From: Tetragenococcus koreensis
GTDB lineage: Bacteria; Bacillota; Bacilli; Lactobacillales; Enterococcaceae
DNA length: 64,000 nt
Direction of reading: 5' to 3'
Assembly (NCBI RefSeq): GCF_003795145.1
Contig: NZ_CP027786.1
Span: 2,170,001-2,234,000 of the forward strand
Shown: positions 20,045 to 31,992 of the stretch, piece after piece
Layout of the letters: every line of letters starts with the position of its first letter
Numbering within the stretch: the first letter of the stretch is position 1
Translations under genes and position numbers: made by a program
Notes under the pieces: model-generated
The model's database searches: none
Told to the model about the DNA's origin: nothing
The model's input: only the letters and a program-made list of their open reading frames with translations

Positions 20045-20284
20045 TTACATTTCTTCATTTGAAAAAGGTAGTAATCCCATAATACGTGCGCGTTTAATAG
20101 CAATTGTCAACTTGCGTTGATTTCTTGCACCTGTACCTGTCACACGACGAGGTAAGATTTTGCCACGTTCTGAAATAAATCTTTTTAATAATTCAACATC
20201 TTTATAATCTACATGTTCAATGTGATTTGCTGCAAGATAGTCTACTTTACGACGTCTGCGCCCGCCTCTTCTTTGTTGAGCCAT
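20045..20284 (-). CDS. rpsR: Ribosomal protein S18
   Basis: A 79-residue basic protein with the S18 core ([23 protein letters not shown] is the family start; then RITG-like [14 protein letters not shown] and [13 protein letters not shown]). It pairs with S6 on the platform of the 30S subunit. Last gene of the rpsF-ssb-rpsR operon, closed by a strong terminator. Confidence 0.97.
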   Translation of the reverse strand: MAQQRRGGRRRRKVDYLAANHIEHVDYKDVELLKRFISERGKILPRRVTGTGARNQRKLTIAIKRARIMGLLPFSNEEM

Positions 20285-20307
20285 TCTATTTCCCTCCTAT
20301 CAATTTG

Positions 20308-20811
20308 TTAGAATGGTAAGTCATCATCTGAAATGTCAATCGATGAACCACCGAAAGGATCGGAGTTATCACGATCGAAATTAGGTGTTTCAGAAGTTTG
20401 AGATGTTTGTCTTTGATTCTGGCTGTTCCCAAAGTTCGATTGATTGCCACCGGAATTATCATTGTCAGAAGAACGACGTTGTTCACTAACAGAACGAGGT
20501 TCCAACAGTTGGAAATTATCTGCTACAACTTCGGTTATAAAAACACGTTGACCTTGTTGATTTTCATAATTTCTAGTTTGAATTCTTCCAGTAGCGCCGA
20601 TTAGTGCACCTTTACGTCCCAAATTTGCGAGATTTTCCGCTGCTTTTCTCCAGATAACGCAGTTAATAAAATCTGCTTCTCTTTCGCCGTTTTGATTCGT
20701 AAATGTACGATTCACAGCTAAAGTAAAAGTTGCAACTCCTACTCCATTAGCGGTATAACGTAAATCAGGGTCTTTTGTCAATCTTCCTACTAGTACAACG
20801 TTGTTAATCAA
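20308..20811 (-). CDS. ssb: Single-stranded DNA-binding protein
   Basis: I place the start at the TTG at 20811, giving [18 protein letters not shown] as in other SSBs and 167 residues. An in-frame ATG three codons earlier touches the ribosome site GAGGAG with no spacing, so it is less likely. The OB fold covers residues 1-105. The tail is poor in structure, rich in S, N, Q and D, and ends in DISDDDLPF, the acidic tip that binds replication and repair partners. Placed between rpsF and rpsR as in most Firmicutes. Confidence 0.96.
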   Translation of the reverse strand: MINNVVLVGRLTKDPDLRYTANGVGVATFTLAVNRTFTNQNGEREADFINCVIWRKAAENLANLGRKGALIGATGRIQTRNYENQQGQRVFITEVVADNFQLLEPRSVSEQRRSSDNDNSGGNQSNFGNSQNQRQTSQTSETPNFDRDNSDPFGGSSIDISDDDLPF

Positions 20812-20834
20812 ATTTACCATCTCCTCATCGTTGT

Positions 20835-20850
20835 TGTTTCATGTGAAACG
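20835..20850. promoter_or_regulatory. parS-like site between rpsF and ssb
   Basis: TGTTTCATGTGAAACG differs from the parS consensus at two of 16 positions, one of them in the central CG. Probably a weaker ParB site. Confidence 0.6.
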
Positions 20851-20852
20851 CG

Positions 20853-21152
20853 TTAGTCTTCTTCTTTCACAATCATATGACGAATGATATCATTGTTGAT
20901 TCTTGCAAGACGGTTAAATTCATTAACCGCATCTGCATTTGATGGAGAAGAAACGTTAACGATGTGATAGATGCCTTCGCGGTATCCGTTCATTTCATAC
21001 GCAAAACGACGTTTTTCCCAATCTTTAGATTCGATCACTTCGGCACCATTATCAGTAATGACAGCATCGAAACGGTCTACTAAAGTTGTTTTTGCTTCTT
21101 CATCAATGTCAGGACGAATGATGTACAAAATTTCATACTTCGTATTTTCCAT
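20853..21152 (-). CDS. rpsF: Ribosomal protein S6
   Basis: A 99-residue protein with the S6 ferredoxin-like fold: [36 protein letters not shown], and the final [20 protein letters not shown]6 binds S18 and 16S rRNA. GGGAGGTG eight bases before the ATG fixes the start. First gene of rpsF-ssb-rpsR. Confidence 0.97.
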   Translation of the reverse strand: MENTKYEILYIIRPDIDEEAKTTLVDRFDAVITDNGAEVIESKDWEKRRFAYEMNGYREGIYHIVNVSSPSNADAVNEFNRLARINNDIIRHMIVKEED

Positions 21153-21228
21153 TGATTTTTCACCTCCCTATGGACTTTGGCTCCTTTTCTCAGGAGCAGA
21201 GAGAGTTGTCGGTTAAGACTACTCACGA
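21153..21228 (-). promoter_or_regulatory. rpsF leader, possible S6:S18 autoregulatory RNA
   Basis: The ~75-base leader holds a stem-loop (GCTCCT/AGGAGC) preceded by AACCGACAAC. Leaders of rpsF operons in many bacteria bind the S6:S18 pair through a hairpin with a CCG-containing bulge. The position and the CCG fit, but I have not shown the full fold. Confidence 0.4.
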
Positions 21229-21234
21229 AGTGAA

Positions 21235-21263
21235 ATTATACACCCATTTGTCTTGATACGCAA
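21235..21263 (-). promoter_or_regulatory. rpsF-ssb-rpsR promoter
   Basis: On the minus strand TTGCGT, a 17-bp spacer, TATAAT. Confidence 0.85.
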
Positions 21264-21312
21264 GATATTTCGCCTTGATTGTTTAGAATTAGTTGTACAT
21301 AAGTAAGTACGC

Positions 21313-21359
21313 AAAAAATCAACAAAAGTTTTTTTATTTTTAAACTTTTGTTGATTTTT
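21313..21359 (-). terminator. Terminator after gyrA
   Basis: On the minus strand AAAATCAACAAAAGTTT pairs with AAACTTTTGTTGATTTTTT around a ten-base loop. Confidence 0.9.
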
Positions 21360-21377
21360 ACTTATAAATTTAAACAT

Positions 21378-23846
21378 CTATTCTTCTGTTGTAGGTTCTT
21401 CTTCTACTTTCTCCAGCTCTTCAGCGTCCACCGTTGCCATAGTGACAACTCTTGAGTCTTCTTCCATTTTCATCAAACGAACGCCTAGAGTAGCACGTCC
21501 TGTTTGCGAGATATCATCCACATGGAAGCGAATAATGACTCCTTTATCGGTAATTAACATGATATCTTCATTACCAGAAACAGTCGTTAAACCTGCTAGA
21601 GGCCCATTCTTTTCAGTGATATTAGCCGTTTTAATCCCTTTACCACCACGGCCTTTTACTGGGTATTGAACTCCTGCGGTACGTTTACCATAACCTTTTT
21701 CGGTAATGACTAAGACTTCGTCATCTTCTCTGATAACCGAAGCGCCAATTACATAATCTTCTGGCCGTAGTCGGATTCCCCGTACACCGCTGGCTGTTCG
21801 TCCCATGTCGCGGACCGCTTCTTCTTTAAAAGTAACAGAATACCCATTATGGGTACCTATAATCATCACGTCATCGCCATAAGTACTTAAAACATTGACT
21901 AATTCATCTTGTTCTTTTAATCCGATAGCAATCAAACCATTGCTACGAATATTCTTAAAGGCCTCTACCGACGTGCGTTTTACTACACCAAATTTAGTAG
22001 TGAAGAAAAGATATTTTCGTTCTTTGGTTTCATTGGATAAAGCTATAACTGTTTGGATTCGTTCATTTGAATCGATTCCTAAGAAATTAATAACAGGAAT
22101 ACCTTTAGCCGTACGCCCATATTCTGGTACTTCGTAACCTTTTGCCTTATAAACTTTCCCAGCATTAGTGAAAAACAACAGATTATCATGGGTAGAACAA
22201 GATACTAATGTTGTAACAAAATCCTGATCATGGATCCCCATACCTTGTACGCCTCGCCCGCCACGATTTTGCGTTCGAAACTCGCTGTTGGCCGCTCTTT
22301 TAATATAGCCATTATTGGTTAAGGTAACCACAATTTCTTCTTCTTCGATTAAGTCTTCGTCTTCTAAACTTAAAACTTCCCCAACCAGTAATTCTGTACG
22401 ACGTTTATCACCAAAACGCTGTTCAATTTCATGTAATTCAGTTTGAATGATTTCAATCACTCGTTCTGGTCGAGCTAAAATGTCCGCTAGATCTTCAATT
22501 TGTTTTAACAAATCTTGATATTCACTTTCAATCTTATCTCTTTCTAAACCAGTTAAGCGGCGCAAACGCATATCTAAGATTGCTTGCGCTTGGCGATCAG
22601 ACAATTTGAATTGTTCCATCATGGTTTCTTTTGCTTGTCCATCAGTTTCAGAACCACGAATAATGGCAATAATTTCATCAATGTGGTCTAAAGCAATCCT
22701 TAATCCTTCTAAAATATGAGCACGGGCTTCAGCTTTTTGTTTCTCAAAACTAGCCCGTCGTGTAATCACATTTTTTTGGTGCTCTAAATAATCTTCCAAG
22801 ATTCGTTTTAAATTAAGAATCTTAGGTACGCCTTTTTCGATGGCTAGCATATTAAAACCAAAAGAAGATTGCAAAGCAGTCATTTTATATAAATTATTTA
22901 AAACAACCGAAGCACTTACGTCGCGTCTTATATCAACGACGATTCGCATGCCTTCACGAGAGGATTCATCACGTAAATCGGTAATTCCTTCAATTCGTTT
23001 GTCGCGGTGAAGTTCAGAAATTCGTTCAATTAATTTGGCTTTATTGACCATATAAGGAAGTTCTGTAACTAAGATCCGTTCCTTACCATTCGCCATCTCG
23101 GTAACTTCTACTTTCCCACGAACAGTAATCGAACCTTTACCTGTTTCATAAGCACGTCTAATTCCCGATTTTCCCATGACCAATCCGCCTGTCGGAAAAT
23201 CTGGGCCAGGTAATACTTCCATCAATTCGTTGGTTGTTACCTCAGGGTTTTCAATTAAACGATCAATCGCTGCAACAACTTCACTTAGGTTATGTGGCGG
23301 AATATTGGTTGCCATACCAACGGCAATTCCGGTCGTTCCATTAACCAGTAAGTTAGGGAAACGGGCAGGTAATACCTCGGGTTCTTTCTCGGTATCATCG
23401 TAGTTACCAATAAAATCAACGGTATCTTTATTTAAATCACGTAACATTTCAACGGATAGACGGCTCATGCGTGCTTCGGTATAACGCATCGCTGCTGCCC
23501 CATCACCGTCGACAGAACCAAAGTTCCCATGGCCATCTACCAGCATATAACGATAACTAAAAGTTTGAGCCATTCTTACCATAGATTCATAAATCGCACT
23601 ATCGCCGTGAGGATGATATTTACCCATTACGTCCCCGACGATACGAGCAGATTTTTTGTGTGGTTTATCTGGTGTTACGCCTAATTCGCTCATACCATAT
23701 AAAATTCGCCGATGGACTGGCTTCAAGCCATCACGAACATCAGGCAAAGCTCTGGCTACAATGACGCTCATCGCATAGTCGATAAAGGATCCACGCATTT
23801 CACTTGATAAATTGATGTCATGAATATGATTTTCTTGATCTCTCAA
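21378..23846 (-). CDS. gyrA: DNA gyrase subunit A
   Basis: An 822-residue protein: the breakage-reunion domain with catalytic tyrosine in [10 protein letters not shown], then a C-terminal beta-pinwheel with the GyrA box ([10 protein letters not shown]). The quinolone-resistance region reads [12 protein letters not shown], with the usual Ser and Glu, so no known resistance change is visible. It introduces negative supercoils with GyrB. The start codon is TTG, seven bases after GGAGG. It follows gyrB by 20 bp. Confidence 0.98.
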   Translation of the reverse strand: MRDQENHIHDINLSSEMRGSFIDYAMSVIVARALPDVRDGLKPVHRRILYGMSELGVTPDKPHKKSARIVGDVMGKYHPHGDSAIYESMVRMAQTFSYRYMLVDGHGNFGSVDGDGAAAMRYTEARMSRLSVEMLRDLNKDTVDFIGNYDDTEKEPEVLPARFPNLLVNGTTGIAVGMATNIPPHNLSEVVAAIDRLIENPEVTTNELMEVLPGPDFPTGGLVMGKSGIRRAYETGKGSITVRGKVEVTEMANGKERILVTELPYMVNKAKLIERISELHRDKRIEGITDLRDESSREGMRIVVDIRRDVSASVVLNNLYKMTALQSSFGFNMLAIEKGVPKILNLKRILEDYLEHQKNVITRRASFEKQKAEARAHILEGLRIALDHIDEIIAIIRGSETDGQAKETMMEQFKLSDRQAQAILDMRLRRLTGLERDKIESEYQDLLKQIEDLADILARPERVIEIIQTELHEIEQRFGDKRRTELLVGEVLSLEDEDLIEEEEIVVTLTNNGYIKRAANSEFRTQNRGGRGVQGMGIHDQDFVTTLVSCSTHDNLLFFTNAGKVYKAKGYEVPEYGRTAKGIPVINFLGIDSNERIQTVIALSNETKERKYLFFTTKFGVVKRTSVEAFKNIRSNGLIAIGLKEQDELVNVLSTYGDDVMIIGTHNGYSVTFKEEAVRDMGRTASGVRGIRLRPEDYVIGASVIREDDEVLVITEKGYGKRTAGVQYPVKGRGGKGIKTANITEKNGPLAGLTTVSGNEDIMLITDKGVIIRFHVDDISQTGRATLGVRLMKMEEDSRVVTMATVDAEELEKVEEEPTTEE

Positions 23847-23866
23847 AATTTTTCCTCCTTTGCGAT

Positions 23867-25816
<1,950 letters not shown>

Positions 25817-26938
25817 TTATACATCTTCTCCTTCTAGTTGTCCTTGTCTAATATAAAAAATTTCAGGTTCAACCGACATTTTATCTTTTACTTGTTTTAA
25901 TGTGGTTGTTGTCAAAAATGTTTGAATTTTTCCTTCGATGGTTTCTAATAAATGTAATTGTCTAGAATCATCTAATTCACTCATCACATCATCCAATAAC
26001 AATACTGGATACTCACCCGTTTCTTCTTTTATCAGGTCAATTTCCGCCAATTTTACGCTCAAAGCAGTAGTTCGTTGCTGACCTTGAGAACCAAATGTTT
26101 GGACATCTTTTTCATTGACTAAAAAGGACATATCATCACGGTGCGGTCCGGCTAACGTAACCTGACGCAACCGCTCTTTGCCTTTTACTTGTTCTATTTC
26201 TTGTGCATACGTTTCTTTAACTGTTTGTTCATCAGCCCAATGATCGCCGGGGATACTTGAACGATAGATAATGGTTAAGTGTTCCTTTGATTGGCTAATT
26301 TTTTGATGTAATTGATTCGCCCAATATTCCAGTTGCTTGACGAATTGTTGGCGAGCAAAAAGTACTTTACTCCCATGATCAATCAATTGCTCCGATAAAA
26401 TATCTAAATATAATTCGTCCGTTTGCTTATGCTCAGCAAGTTGTTTGAGATACTGATTTCGTTGCTTCAAAATTTTTTGATACTGAGCTGATTCATAGAG
26501 ATAAACCGGGTCAATTTGACCGATTTCCATATCTAAAAATTTTCTTCTTCCCTGTGGGCTGCCTTTGACTAAGGAAAGGTCTTCTGGTGCAAATAAAATC
26601 ACATTTAGTTGACCAATATAACTAGAAAGTTTCTTTTGTTCCATATGATTAACTTTGGTTTTTCGACCTTTTTTAGTCAAAAACAATTCAAGTGGAACTT
26701 TCGTATACTCTTTTTGTACGTTTCCTTTAATAAAGGCTTGTTCTTTTTCCCACTGAATAAGCTCTTGTTCATTATTAGTTCGGTGACTACGTGTTAAAGC
26801 TAAAGCATAAATACTTTCAAGTAGATTGGTTTTTCCTTGCGCGTTTTCACCCATAAAAATAACAACGTTTTTATGAAAATCTAGCGATAATTCATCATAA
26901 TTGCGAAAATTTTTGATATGTAGATTATTCAGACGCAT
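25817..26938 (-). CDS. recF: DNA replication and repair protein RecF
   Basis: I set the start at the ATG at 26938 (373 residues; MRLNNLHIKNFRNYDEL), the usual RecF start; the frame is open 17 codons further upstream inside yaaA. Walker A is FMGENAQGKTNLLE, the signature region GPHRDD and GSQGQQRTTALS, Walker B LLLDDVMSELD. RecF, with RecO and RecR, loads RecA at single-strand gaps. It overlaps the end of yaaA by 14 bp and abuts gyrB. Confidence 0.97.
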   Translation of the reverse strand: MRLNNLHIKNFRNYDELSLDFHKNVVIFMGENAQGKTNLLESIYALALTRSHRTNNEQELIQWEKEQAFIKGNVQKEYTKVPLELFLTKKGRKTKVNHMEQKKLSSYIGQLNVILFAPEDLSLVKGSPQGRRKFLDMEIGQIDPVYLYESAQYQKILKQRNQYLKQLAEHKQTDELYLDILSEQLIDHGSKVLFARQQFVKQLEYWANQLHQKISQSKEHLTIIYRSSIPGDHWADEQTVKETYAQEIEQVKGKERLRQVTLAGPHRDDMSFLVNEKDVQTFGSQGQQRTTALSVKLAEIDLIKEETGEYPVLLLDDVMSELDDSRQLHLLETIEGKIQTFLTTTTLKQVKDKMSVEPEIFYIRQGQLEGEDV

Positions 26939-27164
26939 CTTCTTTGCCCTTTTCTGCCATAAAAAAAGTACCCATTTCAGGTATTTCAATCATTGTCCCT
27001 GCATAAAGTTTTCGTCCTCTGCGGTTTTCAATTTCACCATTTACAAACACAGTATTTTCTTGTAAATACCATTTTGCTTGTCCACCGCTTGAAATGACGT
27101 CGAGTTCTTTTAACAATTGAGCAAGCGTCATATATTCTGTTTTCAAAAAGATGGTTTCTTTCAT
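26925..27164 (-). CDS. yaaA: S4-domain protein YaaA (RlbA)
   Basis: A 79-residue S4-like RNA-binding protein: TLAQLLKELDVISSGGQAKWYL is the S4 helix pair, followed by VNGEIENRRGRKLYAGTMIEI. It is the small gene always found between dnaN and recF; a role in ribosome assembly is suggested for the family. I use the ATG at 27164, six bases after GAGG; nine codons upstream are open. Confidence 0.92.
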   Translation of the reverse strand: MKETIFLKTEYMTLAQLLKELDVISSGGQAKWYLQENTVFVNGEIENRRGRKLYAGTMIEIPEMGTFFMAEKGKEDASE

Positions 27165-27359
27165 TTTATCCCTCGATTTTCTTTTCGGCATGTACTTCTT
27201 ATTATACCCTTTTTTTTCAAATAAAACAAATAAATCCCTCTATTTTTCGTTCTCAGAAGTTTTAATATATTTAGGCAATTTTTAACCAAAATAAAAAGAA
27301 GAGCTCAGAGTTAAATCTAAGCCCTTCATAATTAATATTGTGTTTTTATTGAATTTTAT

Positions 27360-28490
27360 TTAATTGGTACGAACAGGTGTAATTAGTTGTAGAAAATCGC
27401 CTTGTCCTTCTGTCGGTTCTAAAGTAAACGGCCGAACAGCTGAAATAAAGGAAATTCGTATCGTTGTGTCTCCAAAAGCACGCAATGCATCTTTCATATA
27501 GTCAGGGTTAAAAGAAATTTCCAATGGATCCCCTGAAACTTTTTCGTATTTTAAATCTTCTTCTACCTTACCCACTTCAGGTGAGTTTCCATGTAAAACG
27601 ACGCTATCTTCACTAATATTTAAACGAACAATATTGTTGCGACTTTCGTGAGACAGTAAAGAAGCCCGTTCAATAGCTGCTAGCAGAGCCGGAACAGCAA
27701 ATTCAATTTCGGTATTAAAAAAACTAGGAATCAAGCGGTCTGTGTCTGGATACTTGCCTTCAAGTAGACGAGAATAAAATTTCATATTTTTGGTTTCAAA
27801 TAGCACTTGGTTTTCCATGATGCTAATTTGTACTGTATCTTCTTCATCAGTCAAAGAACGTGATAACTCGGTCAAGCTTTTTCCGGGAATAACAATATCA
27901 AATTGGTCATTATCACTTTCCAATGGAATAATCCGTTGACTAAGTCGATGTGAATCCGTTGCTACCGCCAATAAACGTTGGTTTTTCAACATAAAATGAA
28001 CGCCCGTTAAAATAGGACGACTTTCATGTTGTGAGACAGAAAAGACCGTCTCATTAATCAATTTATTTAACATATCAACAGGTAATTGAATTTCTTTTTG
28101 ACGATCTACCGTTGGTAAATGTGGATAACTTTCCGGATCTAAACCATTCACTAAAAAGTTGGCTTTACCCGACGTGATTTCTACTTGGTTATTTTCAAGA
28201 ACTTCTAAAGTCACATGATCTTCGGGTAAACGACGAATAATTTCACTGAAAAAACGGGCTTGCAAAACAATACTTCCGCTACTTTCAACGGACATTTGTG
28301 CTTTTTCATCTTCAGAACTTAAAAAAGATTCAATTGAAATATCAGCATTACTTCCGGTTAAAGTTAATCCATTTTTAGTTAAATCAATTTTAACCCCCGT
28401 TAAAATGGGCATAGTTGTTTTTGACGAAATGGCACGTTGTACCGTTTGTAATTGTTGGGTAAAGCTTGTTCGATTTAATGTTACTTTCAT
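27360..28490 (-). CDS. dnaN: DNA polymerase III beta subunit (sliding clamp)
   Basis: A 376-residue protein with three clamp domains and the conserved end LQLITPVRTN. It forms the ring that holds the polymerase on DNA. The ATG at 28490 lies eight bases after AAGGAG; a GTG three codons earlier is too near that site. In the dnaA-dnaN-yaaA-recF-gyrB-gyrA order typical of Firmicutes. Confidence 0.97.
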   Translation of the reverse strand: MKVTLNRTSFTQQLQTVQRAISSKTTMPILTGVKIDLTKNGLTLTGSNADISIESFLSSEDEKAQMSVESSGSIVLQARFFSEIIRRLPEDHVTLEVLENNQVEITSGKANFLVNGLDPESYPHLPTVDRQKEIQLPVDMLNKLINETVFSVSQHESRPILTGVHFMLKNQRLLAVATDSHRLSQRIIPLESDNDQFDIVIPGKSLTELSRSLTDEEDTVQISIMENQVLFETKNMKFYSRLLEGKYPDTDRLIPSFFNTEIEFAVPALLAAIERASLLSHESRNNIVRLNISEDSVVLHGNSPEVGKVEEDLKYEKVSGDPLEISFNPDYMKDALRAFGDTTIRISFISAVRPFTLEPTEGQGDFLQLITPVRTN

Positions 28491-28500
28491 GATCGACACT

Positions 28501-28647
28501 CCTTTATATATTAAATTAATAAAAAAATCGTGGTAGTAGTAGAGCAGTGTATATTGTGGATAACTTCAGGAAATAGTAATTGTACTAAGTTTTATACCTG
28601 TGGAAAAGCTGTGTATATCTTTTTATTTTTATCCACATTTATTCACA
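28501..28647 (-). other. oriC, dnaA-dnaN side, with DnaA boxes and DnaA-trio element
   Basis: Perfect DnaA boxes (TTATCCACA) at 28555-28563 (minus) and 28629-28637 (plus), TTATTCACA at 28639-28647, and weaker ones at 28599-28607 and 28610-28618. In the direction of dnaA, the box at 28563 is followed by a short GC-containing stretch, then CTACTACTAC (28542-28533), then a pure AT tract (28501-28530). That is the layout of the basal unwinding system, where DnaA-trios (3'-GAT-5' repeats) guide DnaA onto single strands. Confidence 0.85.
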
Positions 28648-29982
28648 TCATTCCATTAAATGATTTTTTATTTCTGTGACTTCATTTTGGATCGTTTGAT
28701 CTTCTTTGATTAGCTGATGGATTTTTTCGTAAGCATGAATAACTGTAGTATGATCTTTTCCACCAAACTCTGCGCCAACTTTAGGTAATGAATAGTCAGT
28801 CAATTCCCGACATAAATACATCGCAATTTGGCGTGGAACCACGATCCCCTTGGTTCTTTTTTTCCCTTTAAGATCACTAACGTGTAAGTGGTAGTAATCG
28901 GAAACTTCTTCTTGAATTTGTTCAACGGTAAGCTGACTTAAATTTGTCCCAACCTTAAGTGCTTTTAAAGCTTCAGCAGCCAGGCTGGTAGTAATATCGG
29001 AACTTTGGATGGCAGCATAGGCTTGAACTCGTACCAAAGCACCTTCTAGCTCGCGAATATTGGAATCAATTTGTCCAGCAATATAACTTAAGGTGTCATC
29101 CGGAATTTCTAAATTTTCTGCTTCAGCTTTTTTTCGTAAAATTGCTGTACGGGTTTCTAGATCCGGTGGCGTGATATCAACCGATAGTCCCCAGGCAAAG
29201 CGGGAAACAAGACGTTGGGGTAATGTCGGAATTTCATTAGGTAAACGATCGCTAGTCAAAACAATTTGTTTATTATTTCGGTAGAGTTCTTCAAATGTAT
29301 TAAAGAACTCTTCTTGTGTTCCTTCTTTATTGACTAAAAATTGGATATCATCAACAAGTAATAAGTCTACTGTGCGGTATTCATTACGAAATTCCTCCAT
29401 TTTATTTTTTTGGATGGAATTAATAAAGTCGTTCGTAAAATTCTCACTTGAGACATATTTGATCTTAGCATTAGGATGAGTGACTAACATTTGGTGTCCG
29501 ATTGCTTGTGTCAAGTGAGTTTTTCCTAGACCTACGCCGCCATAAAAAAAGAGCGGGTTATAAATGGAGCCCGGATCTTCTGCCACCACTAAAGCTGCAG
29601 CGTGGGCCATTTGATTTCCTTTCCCGATCACGAATGTATCAAAAGTATACTTTGAATTAAGCATGGTTCTATGCTCTGGCGTTTTTGTTGTGCTTTCTTC
29701 TTTTTTAGTCTCCGTTTGTTTGTAGCTTTCTGCTTCGTCCGGGGTTACGAAAGTAGGAAGAATTTCTTCTCCGCTCATCATAAAGAAAGTTTCAAGAATT
29801 TTTCCTGCCAAATTCTTTTCCCAATAATTTTTTTGAACGGTCGTCGGAACTTCGATGATCAATTGATTATCGTAAAATGAAATAGGCTTTGCAGGTTCAA
29901 TCCAGGTGTTATAGCTAACTGGATTCATCTCTTTTCTATAACTTTCTTGAAGTTCTTTCCATATCGTTTCTAGAGATGGCAT
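28648..29982 (-). CDS. dnaA: Chromosomal replication initiator DnaA
   Basis: A 444-residue protein. Domain I (1-85) begins IWKELQESYRKEMNP; domain III has Walker A GGVGLGKTHL and Walker B LLLVDDIQFL; domain IV carries the DNA-binding signature GGKDHTTVIHAYEKI. It binds the DnaA boxes on both sides of its gene, melts oriC and brings in DnaB. A long box-rich leader suggests autoregulation. Confidence 0.98.
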   Translation of the reverse strand: MPSLETIWKELQESYRKEMNPVSYNTWIEPAKPISFYDNQLIIEVPTTVQKNYWEKNLAGKILETFFMMSGEEILPTFVTPDEAESYKQTETKKEESTTKTPEHRTMLNSKYTFDTFVIGKGNQMAHAAALVVAEDPGSIYNPLFFYGGVGLGKTHLTQAIGHQMLVTHPNAKIKYVSSENFTNDFINSIQKNKMEEFRNEYRTVDLLLVDDIQFLVNKEGTQEEFFNTFEELYRNNKQIVLTSDRLPNEIPTLPQRLVSRFAWGLSVDITPPDLETRTAILRKKAEAENLEIPDDTLSYIAGQIDSNIRELEGALVRVQAYAAIQSSDITTSLAAEALKALKVGTNLSQLTVEQIQEEVSDYYHLHVSDLKGKKRTKGIVVPRQIAMYLCRELTDYSLPKVGAEFGGKDHTTVIHAYEKIHQLIKEDQTIQNEVTEIKNHLME

Positions 29983-30043
29983 AGCAAATCCTCCTGTAAA
30001 TAAATTAATAGAGATAGTCTTAATTTATCATGGATTTTAAAAG

Positions 30044-30389
30044 TTTTCCACAGATAGGAATAAAAAAGCAGGAGAAAATTTCTTTTTCCACAGAATACAC
30101 AACAAATAAAAAATAAAAATCCTCAAAGTGTAAAAGCGATTGTCCACAACCAGGTTATTTGTGTGGATAAGATTGTTTTTAAAAGTTTTTCCACAAATAT
30201 ATAGTAATAGAAAGGTTGTTGTATATAAGGATTGAAGGACATATCCACAGAGAAGTTCGCAGCTGTGCATAACTTTTTTCACACCTGTTTAGTTGTGTAT
30301 AAATCGGGGAATAAAGTGGGAAAACCTATCCTGTGGAAAAGTCCTCCTATAATTTTTTCGCAAGCTTTTAAACAAAATTGTGTGGATAA
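30044..30389. other. oriC, dnaA-rpmH side: DnaA box cluster
   Basis: About a dozen DnaA boxes in 350 bp. Consensus or near: 30162-30170 and 30381-30389 (TGTGGATAA), 30264-30272 (TGTGCATAA), 30294-30302 (TGTGTATAA). One- or two-base variants: 30044, 30084, 30140, 30187, 30241, 30275 and 30332. The sequence is very AT-rich and has no gene. Strand of the boxes switches, so it is a true cluster, not a tandem repeat. Confidence 0.9.
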
Positions 30390-30436
30390 CTCTCACAAAA
30401 ATTGAGGAGACTGATAGGAAAGATTTCCATTTTTTA

Positions 30437-30466
30437 TTGACAAAATAGGGGGACAGTCGGTATACT
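30437..30466 (+). promoter_or_regulatory. rpmH promoter
   Basis: Perfect TTGACA, an 18-bp spacer, TATACT. Confidence 0.85.
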
Positions 30467-30519
30467 ATCAAAGTATGTCATATTGACTTAGATAAGAATT
30501 CTCGCTGGAGGTGGAGTAA

Positions 30520-30654
30520 GTGAAAAGAACATATCAACCTAATAAACGTAAACATCAAAAAGTTCACGGTTTCCGTAAACGTATGAGTACAAAAAATGGA
30601 CGTCACGTCATTGCTAGCCGTCGTCGCAAAGGTAGAAAAGTACTTTCTGCTTAA
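30520..30654 (+). CDS. rpmH: Ribosomal protein L34
   Basis: A 44-residue highly basic protein starting with [22 protein letters not shown], then RMSTKNGR and a [12 protein letters not shown] end. This is the complete L34. GGAGGTGG lies before the start. The gene is too short for many gene finders. It opens the rpmH-rnpA-yidC-khpB group on the other side of oriC. Confidence 0.97.
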   Translation: MKRTYQPNKRKHQKVHGFRKRMSTKNGRHVIASRRRKGRKVLSA

Positions 30655-30681
30655 ACCACTGGAGTTCAGTGGTTTTTTTTT
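30655..30681 (+). terminator. Terminator between rpmH and rnpA
   Basis: ACCACTG/CAGTGGT stem with nine T. It would let rpmH be made in large excess over rnpA, with partial read-through. Confidence 0.88.
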
Positions 30682-30774
30682 ACTCTTTTTTCATACAAAG
30701 GATGATTCATCTTTGTAAGTTATGGTATTATTTAGAAGTGAGTAGCTAGAATAGAAGGAATTGATGAAAAGGAC

Positions 30775-31110
30775 ATGAGAAAATCTTATCGTGTAAAAAA
30801 AGAAAAAGAATTTCAATATGTTTTTAAAAATGGTAAATCCTATGCGAATAAAAAATTTGTTGTGTATCTATTACCTAGAGATCAAGCTCATTTTCGCGTA
30901 GGAATTTCTGTGGGTAAAAAAATAGGGAATGCTGTAGCACGCAACGCGGTTAAGCGCAAAATTCGTGCTAGTATTTATGAAATGAAAGAGATGATTGATC
31001 CTTCGCTTGATTTTCTTGTTATTGCCCGGCCGTCCGTTTCAGATTTAACTTCCAAGGAAGTGTACTCGAATTTATTGCATGTCTTCAAATTATCGAAGAT
31101 TATTAAATAA
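30775..31110 (+). CDS. rnpA: Ribonuclease P protein component
   Basis: A 111-residue basic protein with the RNR motif ([14 protein letters not shown]) that binds the RNase P RNA and pre-tRNA leader. Starts [17 protein letters not shown], as usual. An ATG 11 bases earlier is out of frame and closed at once. The stop is followed in 20 bases by the yidC start. Confidence 0.96.
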   Translation: MRKSYRVKKEKEFQYVFKNGKSYANKKFVVYLLPRDQAHFRVGISVGKKIGNAVARNAVKRKIRASIYEMKEMIDPSLDFLVIARPSVSDLTSKEVYSNLLHVFKLSKIIK

Positions 31111-31129
31111 ACGAAAGGAAAAATGTTCA

Positions 31130-31972
31130 GTGAAAAAAAGAAAACGTCTGCTGCTGATGTTAGGGCTTGTTTCATTGGTAATACTATTATCTGCATGCGC
31201 CACAACCAGTGAAGTGACATCTGGAAGTACTGGTTTTTGGGATCGTTATGTAGTTTATTCTTTTGCCCAAGTAATTAAATGGCTATCGCTTGGTGGAAAT
31301 CGCGGAGTAGGGATTATTTTATTTACGTTAATTATCCGCGTTATTTTATTCCCGTTGATGAATTTCCAAACAAAAAGTATGCGGAAAACCCAAGATCTAC
31401 AGCCTAAAATCACAGCATTACAAGAAAAATATTCTTCAAAAGATACAGAAACACAACAGAAATTAAAAGAAGAGCAACAAAAATTATATCAAGAACATGG
31501 CGTGAACCCTTACGCCGGTTGTTTGCCACTTTTAGTGCAAATGCCAATTCTTATGGCAGTCTATCAAGCAATTTCTCGTGTGCCAGAATTAAGGGCAGGA
31601 AGCTTTTTATGGGTGCACGTATTAGGTGAGCCCGATCCATATTATATTTTGCCTGTTCTTGCGGGAATCTTTACGTTTTTAAGTACGTATCTTTCAAGTA
31701 TGAGTCAAGTAAATTCAAACTCCAGTGTCAAAATTATGAACTATGTAATGCCGGTTATGATTTTAGTTATGGCAATTAATCTACCCGGTGCTTTGTCTTT
31801 ATATTGGGTAATTTCAAATGCATTCCAAGTTGGACAAACTTTGTTAATCAACAATCCGTTTAAAATCCGCCGTGAGCGTCAAGAGGCTGAACGTCAAGCA
31901 AGACAGCGTGAACGTGAATTGGAAAAAGCTAAAAACCCTAATAAAAAACAAAGACATAAAAAACGTAAATAG
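31130..31972 (+). CDS. yidC: Membrane protein insertase YidC/OxaI, lipoprotein form
   Basis: I choose the GTG at 31130 (280 residues), which gives a compact lipoprotein signal KKRKRLLLMLGLVS...LLSAC; the frame is open back to 31079 inside rnpA, but that would spoil the signal peptide. The lipobox LSAC is followed by the YidC core of five helices with NFQTKSMRKTQDLQPK, the coiled cytosolic loop QEKYSSKDTETQQKLKEE and GVNPYAGCLPLLVQMPI. The tail is strongly basic (KNPNKKQRHKKRK) and would contact ribosomes. Confidence 0.95.
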   Translation: MKKRKRLLLMLGLVSLVILLSACATTSEVTSGSTGFWDRYVVYSFAQVIKWLSLGGNRGVGIILFTLIIRVILFPLMNFQTKSMRKTQDLQPKITALQEKYSSKDTETQQKLKEEQQKLYQEHGVNPYAGCLPLLVQMPILMAVYQAISRVPELRAGSFLWVHVLGEPDPYYILPVLAGIFTFLSTYLSSMSQVNSNSSVKIMNYVMPVMILVMAINLPGALSLYWVISNAFQVGQTLLINNPFKIRRERQEAERQARQRERELEKAKNPNKKQRHKKRK

Positions 31973-31992
31973 GCTAGAAAGGAGACTTATTT

